From Clostridia bacterium (GTDB lineage Bacteria > Bacillota > Clostridia > Christensenellales > Borkfalkiaceae): 14,450 nt of DNA. Shown here one piece after another: positions 6,795 to 14,164 of this stretch. The position numbers were made by a program, and so were the translations under genes. Each line of letters opens with the position of its first letter. Within the stretch, counting starts at the first letter, position 1. The stretch spans positions 1 through 14,450 of the forward strand of contig JAFVXN010000014.1 in NCBI GenBank assembly GCA_017501125.1, given 5' to 3'. Below the pieces are notes generated by a model. The model made no database searches. It was not told where the DNA came from and saw nothing but the letters and a program-made list of their open reading frames with translations.

Positions 6795-7833
6795 ATATTC
6801 GCTCCGCTCGTGCCGATGCGCGACACAACACTTCGTACGAAATCGTACCTTCCCGTTTTGCTATCTCTCTTGCGTCCGTCACGACGGGCGTCCATCTACC
6901 GTACAGCCGCCTTTTATCCCCTGCGCAAACGCAAGCGTCCATACACGGCGTGCCGTACACCAGACCGCCGACTTTATAAGCCTTGCCGTCTGCGTAGCCG
7001 TAGCGAAGGGTACGCATTTTACCGCCCTTTTCTATCGCGATATCCGTATAACCTGCTCCGCCGTAGGAATACGTCCTTTCGTCCATGCATTTTGCGTATA
7101 CTTGCATGACCTTTTTAAGGGGCGCGTCCGCCTTTACGTCGTCGGGCAAGTACCCGTATAAGCCCAAGCCTATCCGCACGCCGTCGAAGGCAAACGCCTT
7201 GCCTAATAGTGCGCCGTAGGTGGCGGACAGGTGGCATTTTACCCGCGGAAAATATCCGCGACATATCCTTTGCGCCGATAAAAATCTTTGGCGTTGTCCT
7301 TCTGCCGACAGGGGGTCGTGCAAGTAGAGGTGAGAATAGAGCCCCACCGCCTCGACCCTGCCGCTTTCTTTGAAAAACCGACATATCTTGCCGAGCGTAG
7401 GCAAATCCGCGCCGTAGCGATTCATACCCGTATTGCACTTGATATGTACCCTCGCGCGCATGCCAGACCTCTTGCAAAGTTCGTCTAGTAGCCGAGCCGT
7501 CCGCATACCGCCCACCGTGGGTGTGAGTCCGTTGACGAGCATAAGATATCCTTCCTGCTCCGTCGTCGGGGGCGTAAAAACCAGCACCTCGCTATCACAA
7601 TGGGCGCGCACCGTCAAGCCCTCTTCTAAAAGTGCCACGGCAAAGCCGTCTGCAATACCCGTCAGCGCCTGCGCCGTCTCTACGCTACCGTGTCCGTACC
7701 CGTCCGCTTTTATCACGGCGTATAACGGCACCCCCGTCAAGCGTCTAAAATAGCGCGCGTTGTGGCAAAGCCCTGCTAAATTGATCGTTGCGATTACTTT
7801 TTGCACGCTATATCGTATGCAATACGCGCACAA
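6781..7833 (-). CDS. alr: Alanine racemase, divergent C-terminal domain
   Basis: About 350 residues, somewhat short for Alr (commonly 370-390). The PLP enzyme makes D-alanine for peptidoglycan. The barrel domain is standard: PLP lysine K42 in AVIKADGYGHG, HIKCNTGMNRYG (130-141) holding the carbamate-Lys and Arg positions, and VRIGLGLYG with the pyridine-N arginine (R220). The second-base tyrosine is in SYGG (Y257), with GYADG at 279-283 and CMD at 297-299. The stretch between GYADG and CMD is about ten residues shorter than usual and lacks the Arg of GYADGxxR. Near the end, YEVLCRASARAER has Ala where the Geobacillus enzyme has Tyr354. No ATG start exists: TTG 7833 or GTG 7806 (beginning QKVIATINL, a better family fit) are possible, and neither has a clear ribosome site. 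It lies between the zinc-ribbon and folate genes. Confidence 0.88.
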   Translation of the reverse strand: MCAYCIRYSVQKVIATINLAGLCHNARYFRRLTGVPLYAVIKADGYGHGSVETAQALTGIADGFAVALLEEGLTVRAHCDSEVLVFTPPTTEQEGYLMLVNGLTPTVGGMRTARLLDELCKRSGMRARVHIKCNTGMNRYGADLPTLGKICRFFKESGRVEAVGLYSHLYLHDPLSAEGQRQRFLSAQRICRGYFPRVKCHLSATYGALLGKAFAFDGVRIGLGLYGYLPDDVKADAPLKKVMQVYAKCMDERTYSYGGAGYTDIAIEKGGKMRTLRYGYADGKAYKVGGLVYGTPCMDACVCAGDKRRLYGRWTPVVTDAREIAKREGTISYEVLCRASARAERIYGYD

Positions 7834-7844
7834 AATCGTGTCTT

Positions 7845-7861
7845 GCGACGACTGCCGTCGC
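7845..7861. other. Short intergenic hairpin ahead of alr
   Basis: A 6-bp perfect stem (GCGACG/CGTCGC) with a 5-base loop sits in the 44-base gap between the zinc-ribbon gene and alr. No T-run follows it on either strand, so it is not a standard terminator. It lies 12 bases before the TTG candidate start of alr and could affect translation initiation or RNA processing. It may also be chance in DNA rich in CGTCG words. Confidence 0.3.
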
Positions 7862-7877
7862 TAATTTCGTATCAAGA

Positions 7878-8570
7878 TTACTGATAGATGATGTGATGAC
7901 AATGTTCGCATTCTATCGTGCCGCCGCCCGAGAGCGCGCTCTGGCTGGCAATCGGCACGTCCATACTGCAAAAAGGACAACGCTTGTCGTTGAGTTGTCC
8001 CACGACGGGGAATAATTTTTCCTTGCGCTTGGTCAAGTAGAGGTTGAGAAGCCCCTCGTCTACCCCCTTTGCCGCCTCGGCAAGATCCGCCTCAATCGCC
8101 GCCTTTTCGTCGGCACGCGCGTCCTTTGCGTCTTTGTATTTCGCCTTGGCTTCTACGTATTTTTTCTGGTTCTCGATGACTTTCGCCTTCAGGTCTTGAT
8201 ACTCCGCCGACGTCTCTTCGATATTCTTCGTCAACGCCGTCATATCCGCACGAATCTTTCTCATCTGATCCATAATCGCCTGCGCTTTCTTTTTGTAGAA
8301 AGCGATATCCGCGCCACCTGCAATCAACTCGTCGAGGTGTTCGAATTCCTTCAACGTCTCTTCCGCAGACAAGTAATGCTTGGAAAGTTCGATCGCCTCA
8401 GCCTTAAGCGCTGCCGCCTTCGTCTCTAACGAATCGAGTTTTTCTTCCGCGTTTTCCATGTACTTCTTCAACTTGACGTATTCCTTTCTCTCGTCGCAAG
8501 AAGCAAGTTCCCTTTCCAACTTGTACAGTTTTTGGTCGATTTGCTGATAGTTCAAAATTGCCTGTATCAT
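7878..8570 (-). CDS. Coiled-coil protein with C-terminal C4 zinc ribbon
   Basis: 230 residues from the ATG at 8570. A long Lys/Glu/Ala-rich helical region (about 10-190) with heptad-like spacing should form an antiparallel coiled coil. It is followed by a C4 zinc ribbon with Cys198, Cys201, Cys221 and Cys224 (CPFC and CEHC). This is the architecture of the conserved bacterial zinc-ribbon family (zf-RING_7/COG1579 type) found next to nif3 in many genomes. Its biochemical role is unsettled; nucleic-acid binding has been proposed. The frame can be read back to 8648, but that would overlap nif3. The Shine-Dalgarno AAGGAG 6 bases before 8570 decides the start. The gap to nif3 is 13 bases, so co-transcription is likely. 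Confidence 0.88.
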   Translation of the reverse strand: MIQAILNYQQIDQKLYKLERELASCDERKEYVKLKKYMENAEEKLDSLETKAAALKAEAIELSKHYLSAEETLKEFEHLDELIAGGADIAFYKKKAQAIMDQMRKIRADMTALTKNIEETSAEYQDLKAKVIENQKKYVEAKAKYKDAKDARADEKAAIEADLAEAAKGVDEGLLNLYLTKRKEKLFPVVGQLNDKRCPFCSMDVPIASQSALSGGGTIECEHCHHIIYQ

Positions 8571-8576
8571 AATATT

Positions 8577-8582
8577 CTCCTT
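8577..8582 (-). promoter_or_regulatory. Ribosome binding site that fixes the zinc-ribbon gene start
   Basis: AAGGAG on the minus strand lies 6 bases before the ATG at 8570, just after the upstream nif3 stop. It rules in the shorter 230-residue product over the longer frame that overlaps nif3. Confidence 0.75.
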
Positions 8583-8583
8583 A

Positions 8584-9381
8584 TCAAAGCAGCCACTTGT
8601 CTTCGTGGTATACGCAAGGCACAGCCGCCGCTTTGCTGATTTTCTCAAAATATTTCTTAAAACCGTAATTCTCCGTCGCGTAATGGGTGGGGGCTATCAC
8701 CGACAGCCCTTCTTCCAGTGCCGCAACGATAACGTGGTGCTTAAAGTCGCTGCTAACCAAAAGGTCCGCGCCCTCTGCCTTGGCAAAGGCTATCGCGCCT
8801 TCGTCGGCACCTGCGCCACAACAACTAACCACCTTACTTATCTCCTCTTTTTGGGCGTAGACCTGCACGCGGTTTGCGCCCAGCACCTCACCGAGCGAAT
8901 CCGCCAACTCCTGCACGTCGCAAACGTCAATCGTATACGCGCGCCCGTAGCCGCCTACGCTGAGTGGATGCATCATTTTCGCTTTGCCACCCTTCGTGCC
9001 CGACGCCCTTTGTACCGCCGACATCAGGCTATCGTCGATACCGCCCTCGGCAACGTCGACGTTGAGGTGCATACTCACGACGCTAATCCCTGCGCGGATA
9101 CAATCGATAAGATGTCTATCCATCGGCACGTCTTGCGACAGACGAGACTTGCCGCCGTAGACGACGGGGTGATGAGTGACGATAAGGTTGGCGCCTATCT
9201 CGCGCGCCTTATCGAGCGCCGCTTGGGTCAAATCCAAAGCGAACAACGCCTTCTCTACCTCCACGCCCGTATCAATCAGCACGCCGCTGTTGTCGTACGC
9301 GTCGTATCTTTGGCAATACTCGTCGCTCAATTTTTTAGGCGCAACGCCGTCTAGTAAAGCGTAAAAATCAGTTAATTTCAT
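8584..9381 (-). CDS. Nif3-like dinuclear metal center protein (YqfO/YbgI family)
   Basis: 265 residues. The family forms hexameric toroids with a two-metal site. It has been linked to GTP cyclohydrolase I-type activity and other hydrolase roles, but the physiological substrate is not agreed. The metal-binding LIVTHHPVVYGG motif is at 67-77 (His70, His71). A second signature, HLNVDVAEGGIDDSL, matches the family's HTNLDxAxGGxND. C-terminal metal residues lie in the APTHYATENYG segment. At 265 residues it lacks the internal PII/CutA-like insert of B. subtilis YqfO (about 370) and resembles the short E. coli YbgI form. It overlaps the end of trmK by 14 bases, with AAAGGT upstream of the ATG. trmK-nif3 is a well-known Firmicutes pair. 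Confidence 0.93.
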   Translation of the reverse strand: MKLTDFYALLDGVAPKKLSDEYCQRYDAYDNSGVLIDTGVEVEKALFALDLTQAALDKAREIGANLIVTHHPVVYGGKSRLSQDVPMDRHLIDCIRAGISVVSMHLNVDVAEGGIDDSLMSAVQRASGTKGGKAKMMHPLSVGGYGRAYTIDVCDVQELADSLGEVLGANRVQVYAQKEEISKVVSCCGAGADEGAIAFAKAEGADLLVSSDFKHHVIVAALEEGLSVIAPTHYATENYGFKKYFEKISKAAAVPCVYHEDKWLL

Positions 9382-10045
9382 CGTTGATTACCTTTTCAAG
9401 CAGCGCCTTTCTTTCCAGCAACTCCGCCTTGCTTTCCTCGCTGACGGTGGGCGCCACCAAGTATTTGTCTACGTTGCCTACTTCCCTTTCCAACCTGTCG
9501 ATAAACTCCTTCGGGCGAAGACGAATATTTTCTTTCCCAAAAGTTAGTTCCATCTCCGTATAGGGGGTCGGCTCCTTCGACCTGCCACCGACGAGGACGT
9601 CGTAATATTTTCTGCCGTCGACGAAGGTGAAATCCCGCTCGATACTACCGCCGTTTTCGAGTACGTAGCGACGAAGTTTCGAGGCGTCGTGCATGGGCTG
9701 GAAGATAAAGCGACGGGGCATAAAGCCGTGTCGGGGGTGAGAGAGTATCTGGACGATCTCGTAGCCGCCCATACCTGCTATCAGGACTTGGTCGGTATCG
9801 TCGGGCACGCCTAAGAATCCGTCGCCCAGCACCGCCGTCACCCTGCCCTCCTCGATATAGGAAGAAAGCAGCGTCTTTGCCTTGTCCAAACTCCCCTTGC
9901 TAACGTCGCTGATAATCGCCCTTTCACAAAGCCCTTTTTCCAGCGCGTACTGCGTGCAATAGCCGTGGTCGCACCCCACGTCCGCAAAGGTTTTGGACGG
10001 AAGTATCAGCGAACAAAGAAGATTGATGCGTTGTGAGTAGTTCAT
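9368..10045 (-). CDS. trmK: tRNA (adenine(22)-N(1))-methyltransferase
   Basis: 225 residues, normal for TrmK, which makes m1A22 in the D-arm/core of certain tRNAs with SAM. The short leader MNYSQRINLL is followed by the class I methyltransferase motif I ADVGCDHGY at 21-29. The family motif AGMGG is at 90-94, and a FIFQPMHDASKLRRYL-like segment follows it. The C-terminal part (about 180-225) is charged and helical, as expected for the coiled-coil tRNA-binding extension. It begins 16 bases after rpoD and overlaps nif3 by 14 bases. Its ribosome site is weak, which suggests coupled translation. Placement directly after the sigma factor gene is typical of Firmicutes. Confidence 0.94.
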   Translation of the reverse strand: MNYSQRINLLCSLILPSKTFADVGCDHGYCTQYALEKGLCERAIISDVSKGSLDKAKTLLSSYIEEGRVTAVLGDGFLGVPDDTDQVLIAGMGGYEIVQILSHPRHGFMPRRFIFQPMHDASKLRRYVLENGGSIERDFTFVDGRKYYDVLVGGRSKEPTPYTEMELTFGKENIRLRPKEFIDRLEREVGNVDKYLVAPTVSEESKAELLERKALLEKVINDEIN

Positions 10046-10061
10046 CTTCTCGCCGCTGTCC

Positions 10062-11117
10062 TTACTCCAAATAATCCTTCAATTTTTTACTGCGCGAAGG
10101 ATGGCGGAGTTTTCTAAGCGCCTTTGCCTCAATCTGACGGATACGCTCTCTCGTGACGTTGAAGACCTTGCCGACCTCTTCCAAGGTGCGGGGTTTTCCG
10201 TCTTCGATACCGTAGCGGAGGCGCAAAACTTTTTCCTCTCTCGGGGTCAACGTATCGAGCACGTGGAAAAGTTGCTCCTTGAGCATAGACGCCGCCACCT
10301 TGTCGTTGGGGGTTATCATCTTGTCGTCTTCGATAAAGTCGCCCAAGTGGCTGTCCTCTTCCTCGCCGATAGGCGTCTCCAAGGATACGGGATCTTGCGC
10401 AATCTTTTGAATCTCGCACACCTTCTCTTCCGTCACGCCCATCTTTTCCGCAATCTCCGCAGGGGTCGGCTCTCTACCCAAATCCTGCAACAACAGACGC
10501 TGTACACGGGTGAGTTTGTTAATCGTCTCGACCATATGCACGGGGATACGGATAGTACGCGCTTGGTCGGCAATCGCACGCGTAATCGCCTGTCTTATCC
10601 ACCACGTCGCGTACGTGGAGAACTTAAACCCTCTTTGATAGTCAAATTTTTCCACCGCTTTGATAAGACCCAAATTACCTTCTTGAATCAAATCGAGAAA
10701 GAGCATGCCGCGTCCTACGAATCTTTTTGCAATGGACACGACGAGACGGAGGTTTGCCTCCGAAAGGCGTTTTTTCGCCGCTTCGTCCCCCTCCTGCATA
10801 CGACGGGCAAGTTCAACCTCTTCGTCCGCCGACAGCAAGGGCACCCTACCGATGTCTTTCAAATACATCTTGACGGGGTCGTCCAGACCGATATCGGAAA
10901 GGGCTTGTTCGAAGAGTTCCTTGTCCCTTTCTACCTCGTCGACGATTTGAATCCCCTCTTCCGCGAGCGTCTTGTATACGTCGTCCATTTGGGTGGGCGT
11001 CATATCGAATTTTTCCAAGATGTCGCACAACGCGTTGGTGGAGATGCTGCCGCGAACCTTATAGTTGCCTACAAGACCGCTTACGATTTCGCTAAATTTT
11101 TGTTCGGATATATTCAC
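10062..11117 (-). CDS. rpoD: RNA polymerase primary sigma factor (sigma-70/SigA)
   Basis: 351 residues, the compact Firmicutes form without the long non-conserved insert. Domains in order: region 1.1 (about 1-62), region 1.2 (DPVKMYLKDIGRVPLL at 80-95), region 2 (about 118-190) with the -10-recognition helix around FSTYATWWIRQAITRAI, region 3 (about 199-275), and region 4 (285-345) with VTRERIRQIEAKALRKLRHP, the helix-turn-helix for the -35 element. The start is a GTG, chosen because a strong GGAGG lies 6 bases upstream (11124-11128). It is 90 bases downstream of dnaG, the largest gap in the block. That gap could hold its own promoter, but I found no convincing -35/-10 pair there. Confidence 0.97.
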   Translation of the reverse strand: MNISEQKFSEIVSGLVGNYKVRGSISTNALCDILEKFDMTPTQMDDVYKTLAEEGIQIVDEVERDKELFEQALSDIGLDDPVKMYLKDIGRVPLLSADEEVELARRMQEGDEAAKKRLSEANLRLVVSIAKRFVGRGMLFLDLIQEGNLGLIKAVEKFDYQRGFKFSTYATWWIRQAITRAIADQARTIRIPVHMVETINKLTRVQRLLLQDLGREPTPAEIAEKMGVTEEKVCEIQKIAQDPVSLETPIGEEEDSHLGDFIEDDKMITPNDKVAASMLKEQLFHVLDTLTPREEKVLRLRYGIEDGKPRTLEEVGKVFNVTRERIRQIEAKALRKLRHPSRSKKLKDYLE

Positions 11118-11207
11118 TTTTTTCCTCCGTTAATTCTTCTCGGTTGCCCGTTTTTTCTTTTTTTATGGTACTAATGGATAATGGTATACGAAATTGCACT
11201 TTTTTAA

Positions 11208-13004
11208 TCATTTTTTTAGGCGATTTCGTGCCGCTATACAATAGGATATCTCTTTGACTATCGCTTTTTTGCGTTCCTCATCCTCTTCCGCCGCCTGTCT
11301 TGCGCACAATACGTTAATCTTGCGGTTGAGCGTCTCGCGCCGCAATACGTTGACGCTGTCGGCGAAAAATTTCGGGGCGACGCTATCCGCTAATTTGTCG
11401 CCGTAGTTGACGTCTAAAATCGCGTTGAACTGCGGACAGTTCTCGTCTAACACCTCGAACAGTTCGCTGGGGCGAATCCTCTCCCCTTTCTTCTCCCTGT
11501 CCTTGACGTAGGTCGCTATCATCTGGTGGATTTGGTCGCTGAAATCTATCTCCTCTAAATCAAACCCCTTTGCACACGGGGCGGAAAAGAGTTTCGCCGC
11601 CAAGATAAATCGCTCCGCCTTGATAATCCTATCCCCAGCCTTTAACTCCGCAGGTTTTTGGACGGGTTCCGCCACCTTCGGCTTGTCCTCCTTGGAAAGC
11701 GTCTGCAAATCCCTCTCTAACGAGTGGTAGGAGATGCCCGTCTTTTCACGAAGTTTCTTTAACAGTTCCTCTTTCAAACTCTCGTTGTCGGCGGAGTTGA
11801 CCACCGTCAACGCCTCAGCAAGGAAAGCGCGTCGCTCGTCCGTCTTGGACAGGTCGTATTTGCGTTCGATGGCGTGCAACTTATAGTCGATCAGCGGCAT
11901 CGCTTTGTCTAGACACGCCTGATACGCCGCGGCACCCTGTCGCGCTACGTCGTCGGGGTCCTGCCCGTCGGGCATCGGCACGACTTTTACGCGCAAATTC
12001 TCGTCCTTTAATATCTCTAAGCCACGAAGATCCGCCTTTTGCCCCGCAAAGTCGCCGTCATAACTAATCAATACGTTCTCGCTGTATCGCTTGACGAGAC
12101 GAGCCTGATCTTTGGTCAGCGACGTACCCATCGAGGCGACGACGTTCCTAAACCCTGCCTGATAGAGGGAGATGGTATCCATATACCCCTCGACGATAAT
12201 CACCTCTTTAATCGGTTGCTCCCGCTTGAGTTTTTTAAGTAGATTGACGTTGTAAAGCGTCTTGCTCTTATTGAAAAGCAGGGTCTCTTTCGTATTCTTG
12301 TATTTGGCAAAGTCCGTCTTTTCCAACGCCCTGCCACCAAAGGCAACCACCTCGTCGAGCGCGTTGATGATGGGGAAAATCAGCCTTCCGCCCAGCGCGT
12401 CAATCAGTTTGCCCGTCTTGCTCTCCGCCAACACGCCACTATCGAGCAAATCCTCGCGTCTATACCCTTTCCCCGTCAAATAATCGGCTAAGCCGTAAAA
12501 ATCTAGCGAGGCACCCAAACCGAATTTTTTAATCGTCGTCGGGGCTAAGCCGCGGTTGGAGAGATATTGCAAGTGTGCCGTCGCACGCTCGTCACCGCCG
12601 TATAAATTCTGCAAGTAGAATTTTGCAGAGTCGAGCATAATCGCCGCCAAAGTATCCCTCTTTTTCTTCATCTGCAAGGATTTTTCACTGTCAAAATTGC
12701 TCTCGGGGACCTCCATCTTCGCGCGCGCGGCAAGAATCCGTACCGCACCCATAAAATCCGTCGACTCTATCTCTTTGACGAATTTGACGACGTCGCCCGA
12801 TTCCCCACAGCCGAAACAATGGTAAAACTGCTCCGCTTCGTTGATGGCAAAGGAGGGCGTCCTTTCGTGGTGGAAGGGACAACACGCCCAGTAGTTCCCC
12901 CCTTTTCTATCCAGCGAGATATAAGAGGCAGCCACCTCCGCTATGTTGTTTTTTTGCTTCAACTCCTCCATAAAACGGGAGTCGACGCCTTTCGATACAC
13001 TCAT
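11208..13004 (-). CDS. dnaG: DNA primase
   Basis: 598 residues, full length. It makes RNA primers for replication at the fork, working with the replicative helicase. The N-terminal zinc-binding domain has Cys42, His45, Cys63 and Cys66 (CPFH...CFGC). The TOPRIM catalytic core has VEGYMD at 271-276 (Glu272) and the acidic DGD at 316-318 in the SYDGDFAGQKA segment. FGGRAL at 222-227 belongs to the RNA-polymerase domain. After about 430 a less conserved C-terminal helicase-binding region follows. The ATG at 13004 overlaps the dGTPase stop as ATGA and has a very strong GGGGGAGGT upstream. It is followed by rpoD, the classic macromolecular-synthesis arrangement, here without rpsU. Confidence 0.97.
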   Translation of the reverse strand: MSVSKGVDSRFMEELKQKNNIAEVAASYISLDRKGGNYWACCPFHHERTPSFAINEAEQFYHCFGCGESGDVVKFVKEIESTDFMGAVRILAARAKMEVPESNFDSEKSLQMKKKRDTLAAIMLDSAKFYLQNLYGGDERATAHLQYLSNRGLAPTTIKKFGLGASLDFYGLADYLTGKGYRREDLLDSGVLAESKTGKLIDALGGRLIFPIINALDEVVAFGGRALEKTDFAKYKNTKETLLFNKSKTLYNVNLLKKLKREQPIKEVIIVEGYMDTISLYQAGFRNVVASMGTSLTKDQARLVKRYSENVLISYDGDFAGQKADLRGLEILKDENLRVKVVPMPDGQDPDDVARQGAAAYQACLDKAMPLIDYKLHAIERKYDLSKTDERRAFLAEALTVVNSADNESLKEELLKKLREKTGISYHSLERDLQTLSKEDKPKVAEPVQKPAELKAGDRIIKAERFILAAKLFSAPCAKGFDLEEIDFSDQIHQMIATYVKDREKKGERIRPSELFEVLDENCPQFNAILDVNYGDKLADSVAPKFFADSVNVLRRETLNRKINVLCARQAAEEDEERKKAIVKEISYCIAARNRLKK

Positions 13005-14032
13005 CTAGTCACCTCCCCCAGCGAAAAGGTGGTCGGGATAAACAGTCGCTCTAACAAGTTGATGGCGTACTTGTCCGTCATACCGGATAAGTAGTCGCAA
13101 ACTACCCGTTCCTTCCCGTCCTTTTCTAAATTAAGAAGATATCGCGCAGGCAATTCGTCTACGTGCGCAACGTAATATTCGTACAGTTTTGAAAGCAGCC
13201 GCATCGCCCTTTCTTGCATGGATTTGTTGGACAGTTCGTATACCCTTTCAAACATAAACGAACGAAGTTCCGCAATCGCTTGTTCTACGGGCGCAGACAT
13301 ATAAATGTCCGCTTTGCCGTAGGAATTCTCGTATATGTCGGCGACGACGGTATTGATGCGCTCCCTCGTCCGTCCGCCCAGTATCTTGACGGGACCCGAA
13401 GGCAAATCGGCGTCCTTTAACACGCCCGCTCGTATCGCGTCTTCGATATCGTGGTTGATGTACGCAATCCTATCTGCCACCGAGACGAGTTTCGCCTCCA
13501 ACGTCTTCGGCGTGCCAGATATCTTGTGATTCAAAATCCCGTCGCGCACCTCTTGGGTCAAATTCAAGCCTTTGCCGTCCTCTTCGAGTACGTCCACGAC
13601 GCGTAAAGATTGCTGATTGTGCAAAAAGCCGCACGAGGAAAGGGAATTGAGCACCCTCTCGCCTACGTGACCGAACGGGGTATGCCCCAAATCGTGCCCC
13701 AGCGCAATCGCCTCACACAAGTCCTCGTTAAGGTGCAAGGTGCGCGCAATCGAACGGGCAATCTGCGAGACGTCCAGCGTGTGCGTCAAGCGGGTGATAA
13801 AATGGTCCTCGTCGGGGGCAAAAAACACCTGCGTCTTGCCCTTCAAACGCTTGAAAGAATTGCTATAAATAATCCTGTCTCTATCCCGTTGAAAACAGGT
13901 GCGGAATTGACAAAGCGGTTCCTCGCGCAGGCGCCCTGCCGAATCCTCCGCGTGGCAAGCGTACGGAGAAAGGGTCGCCCTTTCCGTCTCGAAAGCGCGC
14001 TGTCTAGGGGATACTATTTGCTTCTTTTCCAT
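13001..14032 (-). CDS. dgt: Deoxyguanosinetriphosphate triphosphohydrolase-like HD protein
   Basis: 343 residues from the ATG at 14032. It belongs to the HD-domain dNTP triphosphohydrolase family, whose members split dNTPs into deoxynucleoside and triphosphate and so control dNTP pools. Metal residues are visible as His84 (RLTHTLDVSQIAR), His113-Asp114 (GHDLGHTPFGH) and Asp187 (VADRIAYINHD). SNSFKRLKGKTQVF (57-70) is the family's substrate-loop signature. At 343 residues it matches the shorter non-E. coli subfamily, so true dGTP specificity is not assured. A longer frame starts at a GTG (14056), but the AAGGAGGA 8 bases before 14032 decides for the ATG. It is the first gene of the block, with ATGA coupling to dnaG. 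Confidence 0.94.
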   Translation of the reverse strand: MEKKQIVSPRQRAFETERATLSPYACHAEDSAGRLREEPLCQFRTCFQRDRDRIIYSNSFKRLKGKTQVFFAPDEDHFITRLTHTLDVSQIARSIARTLHLNEDLCEAIALGHDLGHTPFGHVGERVLNSLSSCGFLHNQQSLRVVDVLEEDGKGLNLTQEVRDGILNHKISGTPKTLEAKLVSVADRIAYINHDIEDAIRAGVLKDADLPSGPVKILGGRTRERINTVVADIYENSYGKADIYMSAPVEQAIAELRSFMFERVYELSNKSMQERAMRLLSKLYEYYVAHVDELPARYLLNLEKDGKERVVCDYLSGMTDKYAINLLERLFIPTTFSLGEVTR

Positions 14033-14040
14033 CGACTTCG

Positions 14041-14048
14041 TCCTCCTT
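14041..14048 (-). promoter_or_regulatory. Ribosome binding site that fixes the dgt start
   Basis: AAGGAGGA on the minus strand is a near-perfect Shine-Dalgarno 8 bases before the ATG at 14032. The alternative GTG at 14056 lies upstream of it, so the first 8 residues of the longer frame are not expected in the protein. Confidence 0.85.
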
Positions 14049-14087
14049 TTTCTCACGCGCGTTGCGCGTAAAAGACACTGCCGTATA

Positions 14088-14093
14088 ATTATA
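14088..14093 (-). promoter_or_regulatory. Possible -10 element of the dgt-dnaG-rpoD block
   Basis: An exact TATAAT reads on the minus strand about 56 bases before the dgt ATG and just downstream of the hairpin terminator, where a promoter for the block would be expected. The region at the correct -35 distance (about 14110-14117) is purine-rich and has no TTGACA-like hexamer. The element is also part of the palindrome TATAATTATA, so it reads on both strands. Position supports it; motif quality is only half convincing. Confidence 0.4.
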
Positions 14094-14132
14094 ATTTCGT
14101 AATTCGTCCGCCCTTTTCCTTTTTTCTAAAGA

Positions 14133-14160
14133 AAAAAATCTGCAAAAACGCAGATTTTTT
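14133..14160. terminator. Bidirectional rho-independent terminator hairpin
   Basis: An 11-bp perfect inverted repeat (AAAAAATCTGC / GCAGATTTTTT) surrounds a 6-base loop. Because A-runs flank one side and T-runs the other, a U-tract follows the stem on either strand. On the minus strand it would end transcripts arriving from the right, insulating the dgt block from the upstream gene. Confidence 0.8.
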
Positions 14161-14164
14161 CGTA

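Noticed and set aside
8605..9354. Plus-strand frame of 249 codons opposite the Nif3-like gene
   Set aside because: It is a shadow frame rich in His, Arg and Val with no motif. The opposite strand carries an intact Nif3 protein.
10101..11174. Plus-strand frame of 357 codons opposite rpoD
   Set aside because: It is antisense to a fully conserved sigma factor with every domain in place. The protein has no recognisable features and ends in the AT-rich dnaG-rpoD gap.
11118..11207. Possible internal promoter for rpoD in the 90-base gap
   Set aside because: The gap is AT-rich with a TACCAT-like hexamer, but no matching -35 at a sensible distance and no SigH-like pattern could be found.
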